Part shown: positions 13,395-20,301 of the stretch, piece by piece | Position numbering within the stretch: the stretch's first letter is position 1 | How the letters are laid out: each line of letters begins with the position of its first letter | Assembly: GCA_964596185.1 (NCBI GenBank) | Contig: CAZQUE010000079.1 | Span: 1 to 20,301, forward strand | Reading direction: 5' to 3' | Origin: DYKG01 sp964596185 | GTDB lineage: Bacteria; Muiribacteriota; Ozemobacteria; Ozemobacterales; Ozemobacteraceae | Length of the DNA stretch: 20,301 nucleotides | Notes under the pieces: model-generated | Told to the model about the DNA's origin: nothing | The model's input: the letters and a program-made list of their open reading frames with translations, nothing else | Database searches by the model: none | Translations under genes and position numbers: made by a program

Positions 13395-14777
13395 AAGCGG
13401 TTATTTACAATTATTATCTTAACCTTTTTTATTCTGGGTAATTTTGGCCCCTGCTTCGCAGAGGAGCTGGTGTTCTGGAATTTCTGGGATCCAAAGTTTA
13501 TCCTGCCCGTTATTGATGCTTTCGAGAAAGAAAACCCCGGCGTTAAGATTCGTAACGAACAGATTACCTGGGGCAACGGTCTTGATAAAATTGTGGTGGC
13601 CATGGCCAACGGTCGCGCACCTGATATCTGTGAGATTGGGTCGACCTGGATGGGCAAGTTCATGGGTGAAGGGGCACTGCTCGATGTAACCGATAAATTC
13701 AGTGACCTCAAACCAGATTACATGATGTGGGAACCGGCCACCTGGCAGGGTCGCCTGTACGGCATGCCATGGCTTGCCGGCACCCGGGTGCTTTTTTACA
13801 ATCGGCAGCTTTTTGCCGAGGTCGGGCTTAACCCTGATAGACCACCGTTGACCTGGGCGGAATTTCTTGATGCCGCTAAAAAACTCCATGACCCTGGCAA
13901 GGGCCGCTACGGATTCGGCATGAACGCTGGCGAAGGCCATATTCTTTACAAAAAATTCATGCCATTTGTCTGGGGTAACGGCGGTAAAATTCTCGATGAA
14001 AACGGCCAGTTCGTTTTTGATTCGCCTGCTACCCGAGAAGCTTTGCAATTCTATTTGCAGCTAAAAGAATACAGCTACAGCGAGAAACAGGATTTGCTCG
14101 ACGAAGCTTTTAAACGTGGCACCCTTGGCATGGCTATTTCGGGTTCATGGAACTTTGCCAGATATCCCAAAGACGCCCCAAATCTTGATTTTGGTGTGGC
14201 GGTTCTGCCAAAGCCTGCAGCTGATAAAGGATTCTCGACCTCTTTTCTTGGCGGTGAGATTCTGGTGCTTTTTAAGACCTGTAAAAACCCTGATATGGCC
14301 GCTAAGTTCATCAGGTTCCTAACCAAGGCTGAAAACACTCTGCCGATTACGAAAGAAGCGTTAGTGAGCTTTCCTGCTGTTTTAAGCAGCTTCAATGACC
14401 CGTTTTTTGCATCAGACCCACGCCTGAAAGTTTTCTTCGATCAGATGAAGACAGGTATTCATCCACCAGTTCACCCACTCTGGATAGAACTTGAAAAAAT
14501 CATCAATACGGCGGTTGAAAAGGCAATGTACGGCGAAAGTGCCGACAAGGTATTTGCAGAAGCAGCAGCTGAATATAAGCGCATCAGCGAACGCAAAGAA
14601 AACAACCGTCAGGAACGAGAACAGACATTGGCCAGTGCTTCGACTGACCCAGCAGTCAGCCAGAGCAACGGTGGATCGATGCAAATTACTTTGTTGATGC
14701 TTATCGCGGTTGGCACGATTATAAATGCCATTTTGCTGACTTTTCTCGTGATAGAAGTAAAAAAAAACGCTCGCTGA
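13389..14777 (+). CDS. Extracellular sugar-binding protein (SBP family 1) with C-terminal membrane helix
   Basis: A 462-residue carbohydrate ABC importer binding protein. Signal peptide at 1-24 (QKRLF, hydrophobic core, cut near CFA|EE). The mature start ELVFWNFWDP...IDAFEKENPGVKIRNEQITWG and MANGRAPDICEIGSTWMGKFMGEGALLDVTD are typical of family 1 sugar-binding proteins (UgpB/MalE group), as are YGMPWLAGTRVLFYNRQLF and GTLGMAISGSW. Unusually, residues 400-430 form a polar linker and 431-455 a membrane helix, ending in the basic EVKKNAR, so the protein should stay tethered with its tail in the cytoplasm. The last codons lie on a nine-A run (14759-14767) in front of the TGA; a -1 shift there continues into the downstream permease. 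Start ATG 13389 has AAGG four bases upstream and sits inside a hairpin. First gene of the importer operon; ligand probably an oligosaccharide or glycerol-phosphate-like compound. Confidence 0.92.
   Translation: MQKRLFTIIILTFFILGNFGPCFAEELVFWNFWDPKFILPVIDAFEKENPGVKIRNEQITWGNGLDKIVVAMANGRAPDICEIGSTWMGKFMGEGALLDVTDKFSDLKPDYMMWEPATWQGRLYGMPWLAGTRVLFYNRQLFAEVGLNPDRPPLTWAEFLDAAKKLHDPGKGRYGFGMNAGEGHILYKKFMPFVWGNGGKILDENGQFVFDSPATREALQFYLQLKEYSYSEKQDLLDEAFKRGTLGMAISGSWNFARYPKDAPNLDFGVAVLPKPAADKGFSTSFLGGEILVLFKTCKNPDMAAKFIRFLTKAENTLPITKEALVSFPAVLSSFNDPFFASDPRLKVFFDQMKTGIHPPVHPLWIELEKIINTAVEKAMYGESADKVFAEAAAEYKRISERKENNRQEREQTLASASTDPAVSQSNGGSMQITLLMLIAVGTIINAILLTFLVIEVKKNAR
14757..14777 (+). other. 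A9 slippery run linking binding protein and permease frames
   Basis: Codons GTA AAA AAA AAC GCT CGC TGA end the binding protein. The nine A residues (14759-14767) contain A AAA AAA, a classical -1 slippery heptamer and also a site for RNA polymerase slippage. One base back, the frame reads K-R-S-L-I-A-K-L-R-K-I-G-P-I-E-R-A-Q-Q and then joins the permease with no stop. It may be programmed, or a homopolymer error or mutation that split one gene. Confidence 0.6.
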
Positions 14778-14824
14778 TAGCTAAGCTTCGCAAAATTGGC
14801 CCAATAGAGCGGGCACAGCAGACT

Positions 14825-15664
14825 TTGCTGTTTCTTTCCCCATGGTTGCTCACTTTTGCGGTATTCTGGCTGTATCCGTTGCTTTTTTCTCTGGTCTTGA
14901 GCTTTTGCGATTACGATGTTTTTCACCCTGCGTTATTCAGGTTTGTGGGCTTAAACAATTATTTGAGATTGCTGGGCGATCGTGACTTTCTGATGGCGTT
15001 CAGAAACACTCTTATTTTCGTCGTTGGCACCACTCCGGTAACAACTGTGCTTGCACTGGCGCTGGCCTTGATGATTAACTCGGTTTATAAGGGCAGTGAA
15101 TTTTTTCGCTCGGTATTCTTTTTGCCCTCGATCATTTCAATCATCGTAACAGCGACCATCTTCAAGTCAATTTATGCGCCCGTGGGCGCGTTGAATCGCA
15201 TTCTCGAATTTTTCTCATTGCCGGGCCATGCCTGGCTTGTAGAGAAAGGGCTCGCGCTTCCTGCGATCATGGTCATGAACATCTGGGCTTACACAGGGTA
15301 TTACATGGTTCTGTATCTGGCGGCTCTGAAAGCGGTGCCGCGCACTTATTACGAAGCCGCCGAAGTCGATGGCGCTTCTGACTGGCAGCAGTTTCGCTAT
15401 ATCACTCTGCCGCAGATACACTACATGACAATTTTTATTCTGACCGTTAACACGATTCGCAGTTGGCAGGTATTCCCTGAAATTTTCACTTTGACTAAGG
15501 GCGGCCCTGTTGGCACGACTAATTCGCTAGTGCATCTGCTTTATGAATCAGCATTTAGATATCATGAAATGGGCTATGCCTCTGCTTTGTCTTATGTTCT
15601 GCTTGCGATAATCATGATTTTTTCGCTTTTGCAGATGCGTATTTTGTCAGGGAGAAAGAAATGA
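14825..15664 (+). CDS. Sugar ABC transporter permease, MalF/UgpA type
   Basis: Counting from TTG at 14825 this is 279 residues with six hydrophobic helices: FLSPWLLTFAVFWLYPLLFSLVLSF at the start and the EAA loop YYEAAEVDGASDWQQFRYITLPQ at about 175-197, which docks the ATPase. Family: binding-protein-dependent transport inner-membrane component. The start is doubtful. The family normally has a short basic cytoplasmic head such as xxRRExxxxYLFLxPWL, and the same frame directly upstream encodes AKLRKIGPIERAQQT, which fits that head. Between the upstream stop and 14825 there is no in-frame ATG, GTG or TTG, only CTG at 14774. TTG 14825 has no Shine-Dalgarno. The head is therefore most naturally made by a -1 shift on the A9 run, fusing the permease to the binding protein (758 residues). 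Its stop overlaps the next start (ATGA). Confidence 0.9.
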   Translation: MLFLSPWLLTFAVFWLYPLLFSLVLSFCDYDVFHPALFRFVGLNNYLRLLGDRDFLMAFRNTLIFVVGTTPVTTVLALALALMINSVYKGSEFFRSVFFLPSIISIIVTATIFKSIYAPVGALNRILEFFSLPGHAWLVEKGLALPAIMVMNIWAYTGYYMVLYLAALKAVPRTYYEAAEVDGASDWQQFRYITLPQIHYMTIFILTVNTIRSWQVFPEIFTLTKGGPVGTTNSLVHLLYESAFRYHEMGYASALSYVLLAIIMIFSLLQMRILSGRKK

Positions 15665-16476
15665 AAAGAATCACTGCGCGCTCAAAAGTCATTTTCTTTC
15701 TGTTGCTGGCGATGTCGATAACATATTTGTATCCATGGGGTTACATGCTGGTCCGTTCATTTTTGCGGCATGAGCCTGGGTTGTCAGATGGTCAGGGCCT
15801 GTTCACGCTTGAATATTACCGGCTGGTGCTTGGCAATGCCGGCTTTCCCACCTATGCCTGGAACAGCTTTATCGTGCTGGCGGCGGTGCTGCTGGCAAAC
15901 GTGGTGTTCTCGATAATGGTCGGTTATGCTTTCAGCCGCTACCATTTTCCCTTCAAAAAGACTCTGTTCTGGTTGGTTCTTGCAACCCTGATGGTTCCAA
16001 AACAGACGCTGATGATTCCGTTGCTCGATCTTATGGTTAAAGTTGGGCTGCAGAATACGCTGTGGGCGATCATTTTGCCGTTTTGTGTCGACGGCTTCAA
16101 TCTGTTCCTGGTGAAGCAATACATCGACGGTTTGCCGCGAGATCTTGAAGAAGCTGCCCGAGTCGATGGTTGCGGGGAAGTCGAGATCCTATGGAATGTA
16201 ATTTTCCCGCTTGCCCGGCCCGCCATCGCTGTGCTGGTAATCAATACCTCGATTATGACCTGGAACTCGTTCTTGTTCCCGTTGATTCTTACAGATACTG
16301 CGGAAGTAAGAACCCTGCCGGTTGCTCTGGCGATGTTTTCTCAGGGCCCGCACGCCACCGACTGGGGCGCGCTCATGGCCGGCGCCACCGTAAGCTCTTT
16401 GCCGATCATCGCCGTTTTCTGGCTGTTTCAGAAAGAAATCATCGAAGGTATCACCAGCGGTGCATTGAAAGAATGA
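15661..16476 (+). CDS. Sugar ABC transporter permease, MalG type
   Basis: A 271-residue inner-membrane permease, the second half of the importer channel. It has a short basic N-terminus, a first helix (VIFFLLLAMSITYLYPWGYML), five further helices, the family phrase WNSFIVLAAVLLANVVFSIMVGYAFSRYHFPFK, and the EAA loop LEEAARVDGCGEVEILWNVIFPLARPA at about 163-190 for contact with the ATPase. The end QKEIIEGITSGALKE is the normal MalG-group C-terminus, so the protein is full length. ATG at 15661 overlaps the TGA of the preceding permease by four bases, indicating translational coupling. No ATPase (MalK/MsmX/UgpC type) follows; the next gene is convergent only 10 bases on, so the energising subunit must be encoded elsewhere, as is common when one shared ATPase serves several sugar importers. 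Confidence 0.95.
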   Translation: MKRITARSKVIFFLLLAMSITYLYPWGYMLVRSFLRHEPGLSDGQGLFTLEYYRLVLGNAGFPTYAWNSFIVLAAVLLANVVFSIMVGYAFSRYHFPFKKTLFWLVLATLMVPKQTLMIPLLDLMVKVGLQNTLWAIILPFCVDGFNLFLVKQYIDGLPRDLEEAARVDGCGEVEILWNVIFPLARPAIAVLVINTSIMTWNSFLFPLILTDTAEVRTLPVALAMFSQGPHATDWGALMAGATVSSLPIIAVFWLFQKEIIEGITSGALKE

Positions 16477-16486
16477 TTTATTTGTT

Positions 16487-18616
16487 TTACTTAACCTTAA
16501 GGTGTTTCTCAATTTCGGATAAAAGGTGCGCACGCAAGAACGGCTTTTGCACAAATGAATTGGGGCGGAAACTTCCAGAAAAATCTTCTTTTTGACAATT
16601 TCCACTGATTAACAAAACAGGAATGTCTGGAGCAACTTTCCTAATCTCTTCTGCGGCCTCAATTCCGGACATCTCTGGCATTTGATTGTCTAGCAATAGA
16701 AGATCGATTTTGTTGGCGTGGCTTAAAAAAAGGTTTAGCACCGATTTACCGTTTTCTGCTGCAAGAATTTCGAATCCCTCTCTTGTCAAAATCCTTGTCA
16801 AAATTAACCTAAGGGTCTCTTCGTCATCAGCAATCAGAATTGTTCCTTTTTTGTTTCCGGTTGAAGTTTTTTGCAAATCCTTTTTTGAGGAGTTTTTATG
16901 GAAAAAATCGCTCTTTTGGGGAAACTGCAAAAAAAAGGTCGTGCCTTCCCCGATTTTGCTGTTTAATTTTAGTCCCGCCTGATGGCTTTTTACAATGCCA
17001 AGTGTGGCTGCCAGGCCAAGCCCTCTTCCCGATGTTTTTGTTGAAAAGAAAGGCTCAAAAATTCTCGTGAGATTTGCTTCGTCGATTCCGGAACCATTGT
17101 CTGAAATTTTCAAACAAACGAAATTTTTCTCGGTAATTCTTTCGAGTTCTTTTGTCGAGTAGAACCAGAAAGCATCATTGTCCTTGATGCTGACTGAAGT
17201 TTCTATGTTGATTATCCCAACATTGCCCTCCATTGAGTCAGAAGCGTTAATAATCAGGTTCATCAAAATCTGCCGGATTTGTGAAACATCGCCTAGTATG
17301 CTTGGAAGATTGCTGGCGAGGTTCAGTTTCAGATCTACCTTCTTTGAAAGGGAAGCCTTTACAAGCTGAAGAGTCTCCTGGATCATTTGGTTTAATTGCA
17401 CTTCTTCACTGTGAATTTTTCCTTTGCCGGAATAATCAAGTAATTGCCTCGTTAAATCGGCAGACCTGCTTGCAGAAGCCTTGATTTGTTCAAAGCATTC
17501 TTTTGCAGGGTCATCGTCAGAGCAATCCATCAAACCTAATTCAGCGTTACCGAGAATGGTTGTAAGCATATTGTTATAGTCGTGAGCCACTCCGCCAGCC
17601 ATTACGCCAAGGCTTTCAAGTCTCTGAATATGGTTAATCTGTTCTTGCAATTTTTCTTTTTCGTGTTGCGCCATTTTGCGTTCGGTAACATCTTTGAATG
17701 TGCCTACCAAGCGATTTATATGACCGTCTCCGGACCATTCGATTACTCGGCCGCGCTCTTCAACCCAAATGATTTTTCCTTGAGAGTTTCTGGCACGATA
17801 TTCTATTTCATAAGCCTCATGGCTTGGTGAAAGCAGCTCGCCAAAGACTGCATCAACTTTTTCAATGTCATCATTAACCACTGTTGAGCGGGAGATTTGA
17901 TAAAAGCCTTCGAGGGCTTGATCGCCGATTATTTCATTTTTCCAGCTCGGACTTACAAAAAATTCACCCTTGAGAACCTGCCAATCGAAAAAGCCGTCAT
18001 TGGTCGCTTCTATAACATTTTTAAGCCTTTCCTGGCTTTCACGAAGTAATTCTTCAGATTTCCTTATTTGATTATACAGAATGCAAGTCTCAAGAAGTTT
18101 GCCAACGTATGAAGAAATTAAAAAAGCCCTTTTAACATCAAGGGGCGAATACTCTTCATCCAGGCTAAGCTTGTTTATAGCCTGAAATACTCCAATGCAA
18201 TCCCCTTTGGAGCTTAAGAGAGGCAGTGCCAGAATATTACGGGTGTAGTAGCCTGTCTGCTTATCGATGTTTTTGTCGAATCTTGGGTCTGAATAGGCAT
18301 CATTGATGATAATATCTTCTACTTCTGAAAAGCATGCGCCAACAATTCCCATATTGCTTGGCAATATAATGCGATCGATTCCATGGGCAACTTTTGTCCA
18401 CAGAGTAGAGGAGTCAGGTTGATGAACCCAGACGGTGCATCGATCTGAACCGGTAATTTCCTTGCCGAGATCTGCCAGAAGCATGAGTTGCCGGTCGAGG
18501 TCTTTTTCATGAGTTACCAGCGATAGATATCTGATGATAGTTTCAATGATATCTAAGGACTCGGGTGACTCATCAGGATTTTGTGTGTTTTTTTCAACTA
18601 AATGATAATCAGGCAT
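16487..18616 (-). CDS. Hybrid sensor histidine kinase: GAF-PAS-HisKA-HATPase-REC
   Basis: A 709-residue soluble two-component protein with no membrane helix, so it senses an internal or diffusible signal. Order: GAF about 36-185 (DRCTVWVHQPDSSTLWT..., AINKLS); coiled linker 180-200; PAS 195-315 with its C-terminal cap ending TFKDVTERK; HisKA with the phosphoacceptor H345 in GGVAHDYNNMLTTILGNAEL; HATPase with N box about 450-462 (LMNLIINASDSM), G1 DNGSGID from 506 and G2 GRGLGL from 531; then a linker and a receiver domain 592-705 with acidic D597/D598, phosphoacceptor D643 (LLLLDNQMPEMSG), S671 and K691. All key residues are present, so it should be active. The receiver is the terminal domain with no output fused, so a phosphotransfer partner or direct kinase feedback is expected. 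ATG 18616 has a strong AAGGAG six bases upstream. It converges on the sugar importer operon with a 10-bp gap. Confidence 0.95.
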   Translation of the reverse strand: MPDYHLVEKNTQNPDESPESLDIIETIIRYLSLVTHEKDLDRQLMLLADLGKEITGSDRCTVWVHQPDSSTLWTKVAHGIDRIILPSNMGIVGACFSEVEDIIINDAYSDPRFDKNIDKQTGYYTRNILALPLLSSKGDCIGVFQAINKLSLDEEYSPLDVKRAFLISSYVGKLLETCILYNQIRKSEELLRESQERLKNVIEATNDGFFDWQVLKGEFFVSPSWKNEIIGDQALEGFYQISRSTVVNDDIEKVDAVFGELLSPSHEAYEIEYRARNSQGKIIWVEERGRVIEWSGDGHINRLVGTFKDVTERKMAQHEKEKLQEQINHIQRLESLGVMAGGVAHDYNNMLTTILGNAELGLMDCSDDDPAKECFEQIKASASRSADLTRQLLDYSGKGKIHSEEVQLNQMIQETLQLVKASLSKKVDLKLNLASNLPSILGDVSQIRQILMNLIINASDSMEGNVGIINIETSVSIKDNDAFWFYSTKELERITEKNFVCLKISDNGSGIDEANLTRIFEPFFSTKTSGRGLGLAATLGIVKSHQAGLKLNSKIGEGTTFFLQFPQKSDFFHKNSSKKDLQKTSTGNKKGTILIADDEETLRLILTRILTREGFEILAAENGKSVLNLFLSHANKIDLLLLDNQMPEMSGIEAAEEIRKVAPDIPVLLISGNCQKEDFSGSFRPNSFVQKPFLRAHLLSEIEKHLKVK

Positions 18617-18626
18617 TCCCTACTCC

Positions 18627-18658
18627 TTAGTTTTCTACGAGAATTATTATAACTAAAA
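18627..18658 (-). promoter_or_regulatory. Shared TTTTAGTTAT...AAAACTAA element with TATAAT upstream of hybrid kinase
   Basis: Minus strand reads TTTTAGTTAT (18649-18658), 14 bases, AAAACTAA (18627-18634), ending against the AAGGAG of the kinase. TATAAT (18646-18651) overlaps the first block and is placed about 30 bases before the start codon. No good -35 at 17 bases. The same two blocks, 13 bases apart, occur upstream of the transposase. Confidence 0.5.
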
Positions 18659-18680
18659 TTCCGCTTGCAAGGAATGCCCG

Positions 18681-18701
18681 AAAAATAGCGTTGCTATTTT
18701 T
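18681..18701. terminator. Hairpin, possible intrinsic terminator of the transposase transcript
   Basis: AAAAATAGC (18681-18689) pairs perfectly with GCTATTTTT (18693-18701) across a three-base loop. On the minus strand the second arm ends in a run of T, so it could end transcription coming from the transposase before the kinase gene. The stem is short in GC. It lies in a 288-bp spacer (18617-18904) that holds several other inverted repeats and no convincing gene. Confidence 0.4.
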
Positions 18702-18904
18702 TGTGGGACGGATTTTGGAGTTTTCGGCCTGTTGAACGTCCCGAAAAAATCTAAAAATTGGATTTTTTTGAGCCAGGTCGAAGTAAAAAAGTTTGTTTTT
18801 GTTTCAGATACCTGAAATTTCTCTGTAATTAATCGTTTCAACTATATTTCAGACATGGCAAAGCCTTTTGGTTCTCCTTTCTCGCTTTATAATCTGTATT
18901 TGAA

Positions 18905-20206
18905 TCAGGCTGTCGCGATTGCGAACTCTCTGATTCGAGCCCTCACCTCCTCGAAAACACTTAAACATGTTTTCCTAACTTTAAACCACATTTGTCCCGC
19001 ATGCATTACCAACTTTCCCGCCGTCTGATAAAACTTCCATCTGATTGTCTGTATCGTGTGTCTTTCCCATTCGGTTGGTATTGCCGCCATTTTGAACATC
19101 TTGAAAAGGTTATATGCGAGAACTCCGATTCTGAAAAACACAGCGTTGGCTTTTGTAGTTCCACATGGCATGTATTCCATTGAAAAGCCGATCTTTAGTT
19201 CTTTTATTCTATTTTCGCTGGCTTCTCCCCGCTGATTATACCAGCGAACTATAGAGGCTGGTTCTCCCTTGATATTGGTTGCTATTAGAGTATATCTATT
19301 GTATTCATCGTCGTTTGTATTGAATAAGGCAAGTTGAACAGGCCTTCGAATTATAATTAAATCAAAAGCTTTTTTAGTTTTTTGCATACAATGCGTAACT
19401 TTCGTTATGCTTGATGAATCTTGGTATTTTTCCCATTTTTCTTCTTTTAGTTCTTTAATGATTGTTTTTACAGCTTCATCCATACGACCACCAATAGCGA
19501 ATTTAATGTTGTTTTTCTCACACCAGTTAAATATTTTGGCCTGATAACTTGCGCTGTCCGCACGAAACCTCGCAATTTTTTTGCCTTTCGGCATTTTCGC
19601 GCAACATTTGTTGATAAAGCAAAGGTTTCTGGTTGATGGACTGACGTTGCCATCACGGAAGTCTTCATGGATAACCATGCCGGTTTCCTGAATATGACCG
19701 ACGATTGTCATATAACCCTGCTCGCCTTTGTATGTGATTCTGGCAGATTGTTTTTCTGCAACGATCTGCGTTGCGTCAATATCAAGAGTGAATTCTTTTT
19801 TACCGGTTCTCTTCAGGCCTCTTTTCAGAATTGCTCGATTACAGTTTGAAAGTCCGGATAAACCACCTTTGACATCACCTATAAAACGTAACCAGTCACC
19901 AATAGCGCTGCTACTGGGAATTGATGATATCTGTAAAAGCTGTAGAAGGGCTTCATCATTGGCAATTTCACGAACGTCTTCGATGTAACGGCCGCCGCCG
20001 TGCAGCATTAAAAGCAACGGGATCACATATTCAGATGGTTTATAACTGTGATTACTTTTAAAGCCACAAACATTTTCATCAACAAGCTTCGAAAAGCACT
20101 GAGAATGAAGGAACTCACCGAATAAACACAGGCCAGCGTTAGCAGTAATTTTATCTTCGGTTGAAGTAAGCTTGAAAGGAAAGAGTGAAGATGTTATTTT
20201 AGTCAT
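18905..20206 (-). CDS. IS1380-type transposase (DDE)
   Basis: A 433-residue transposase, the normal length for the IS1380 family. Catalytic triad as read: D144 in TLDIDATQI, D217 in ARFRADSASYQ, and E331 in GEASENRIKELKIGF, each in its family context (DAT; RxDSA; ExRIKExK). The C-terminal motif MPCGTTKANAVFFRIGVLAYNLFKMFK is also typical. The N-terminal region 50-110 (LLLMLHGGGRYIEDVREIANDEALLQLL...PSSSAIGDWLRF) matches the DNA-binding part. It is intact, with no stop or frameshift, so the element may be mobile. ATG 20204-20206 has AAAGG six bases upstream. No matching terminal inverted repeats were found by eye: the left end should lie in 18617-18904, and the right end lies in 20207-20301 or beyond the window. 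Confidence 0.9.
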   Translation of the reverse strand: MTKITSSLFPFKLTSTEDKITANAGLCLFGEFLHSQCFSKLVDENVCGFKSNHSYKPSEYVIPLLLMLHGGGRYIEDVREIANDEALLQLLQISSIPSSSAIGDWLRFIGDVKGGLSGLSNCNRAILKRGLKRTGKKEFTLDIDATQIVAEKQSARITYKGEQGYMTIVGHIQETGMVIHEDFRDGNVSPSTRNLCFINKCCAKMPKGKKIARFRADSASYQAKIFNWCEKNNIKFAIGGRMDEAVKTIIKELKEEKWEKYQDSSSITKVTHCMQKTKKAFDLIIIRRPVQLALFNTNDDEYNRYTLIATNIKGEPASIVRWYNQRGEASENRIKELKIGFSMEYMPCGTTKANAVFFRIGVLAYNLFKMFKMAAIPTEWERHTIQTIRWKFYQTAGKLVMHAGQMWFKVRKTCLSVFEEVRARIREFAIATA

Positions 20207-20224
20207 TGAAAACCTTTCTGTTTG

Positions 20225-20255
20225 TTAGTTTTGCGTGTGGTAACCATAACTAAAA
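20225..20255 (-). promoter_or_regulatory. Shared TTTTAGTTAT...AAAACTAA element upstream of transposase
   Basis: Minus strand reads TTTTAGTTAT (20246-20255), 13 bases, AAAACTAA (20225-20232), about 19 bases before the transposase start. It matches the element upstream of the hybrid kinase block for block, and the middle differs. TATGGT takes the place of TATAAT. Confidence 0.5.
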
Positions 20256-20301
20256 CATATTCAGAGAGGTTTTTCCAGTTTTAAACGAAACTAATCGGCA
20301 A

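Larger units (their letters stand above)
18905..20301 (-). mobile_element. IS1380-family insertion sequence, ends unresolved
   Basis: Defined by the transposase only. Bases 20207-20301 upstream of it hold a repeated TTTTAGTTAT/AAAACTAA element (20225-20255) and a possible -10 TATGGT (20243-20248), and no gene. The outer boundary on the right may be outside the window. The spacer on the left contains stem-loops that could belong to the element's end. Confidence is for presence of the element, not for its limits. Confidence 0.55.

Noticed and set aside
13419..14048. 209-codon minus-strand frame inside the sugar-binding protein gene
   Set aside because: Antisense to a clear binding protein; no domain or start signal.
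16477..16500. Terminator between the importer operon and the hybrid kinase
   Set aside because: The convergent genes are only 10 bases apart and no stem with a U tract was found there.
18653..18841. 62-codon minus-strand frame in the spacer left of the transposase
   Set aside because: Built largely from the stem-loop repeats, no Shine-Dalgarno and no recognisable protein; treated as non-coding.
18649..20255. ATAACTAAAA at both sides of the transposase as a target-site duplication
   Set aside because: Ten bases is too long for the 4-5 bp duplications of IS1380 elements, no inverted repeats lie just inside the copies, and the match extends to a second block, so a shared upstream element fits better.

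Overview
The window looks like a chromosomal segment of an uncultured Gram-negative-type bacterium. It has moderate GC, AT-rich hairpins between genes, several TTG starts, pseudopilin-like genes, a giant exported beta-sandwich protein and a soluble hybrid sensor kinase. The pilin style and the giant protein recall candidate phyla such as Riflebacteria, but that is a guess from memory and no RNA gene or core marker settles it.

Layout. 2-1486 (+) is the 3' part of an EttA-type ABC-F ATPase, followed closely by a short-stemmed pseudopilin (1501-2073, +) and a clear terminator. 2140-11965 (-) is a three-gene operon read right to left: a pseudopilin-like protein, a membrane-anchored TPR-like protein and an 8.7-kb gene for a 2895-residue exported protein. 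The large protein has two DUF2341-plus-jelly-roll cassettes, a third jelly roll, and seven tandem repeats of about 127 residues, each with a calcium-loop-like Asp/Asn motif. 12017-13339 (-) holds a GNAT acetyltransferase and a membrane protein of unknown function. 13389-16476 (+) is a carbohydrate ABC importer operon: binding protein, MalF-type permease, MalG-type permease, with no ATPase. 16487-18616 (-) is a GAF-PAS-HisKA-HATPase-REC hybrid kinase. After a 288-bp structured spacer, an IS1380-type transposase occupies 18905-20206 (-).

Three observations stand out. (1) The upstream pseudopilin ends with what looks like the first half of a CBM4/9-like jelly roll, and the giant protein ends with what looks like the second half of the same kind of domain, without a first half of its own. 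The two may dock to each other, or an ancestral pilin-CBM gene may have been split by a large insertion. (2) The sugar-binding protein has a C-terminal membrane helix and ends at a run of nine A residues. A -1 shift there opens into the N-terminal extension of the next permease with no stop, giving a 758-residue binding protein-permease fusion with sensible topology. (3) Three minus-strand genes share a TTTAGT(TA..AT)...AACTAA element just upstream of their ribosome binding sites, which may be a promoter/operator signature.

All calls come from reading the sequence. No homology search, structure prediction or expression data was available.
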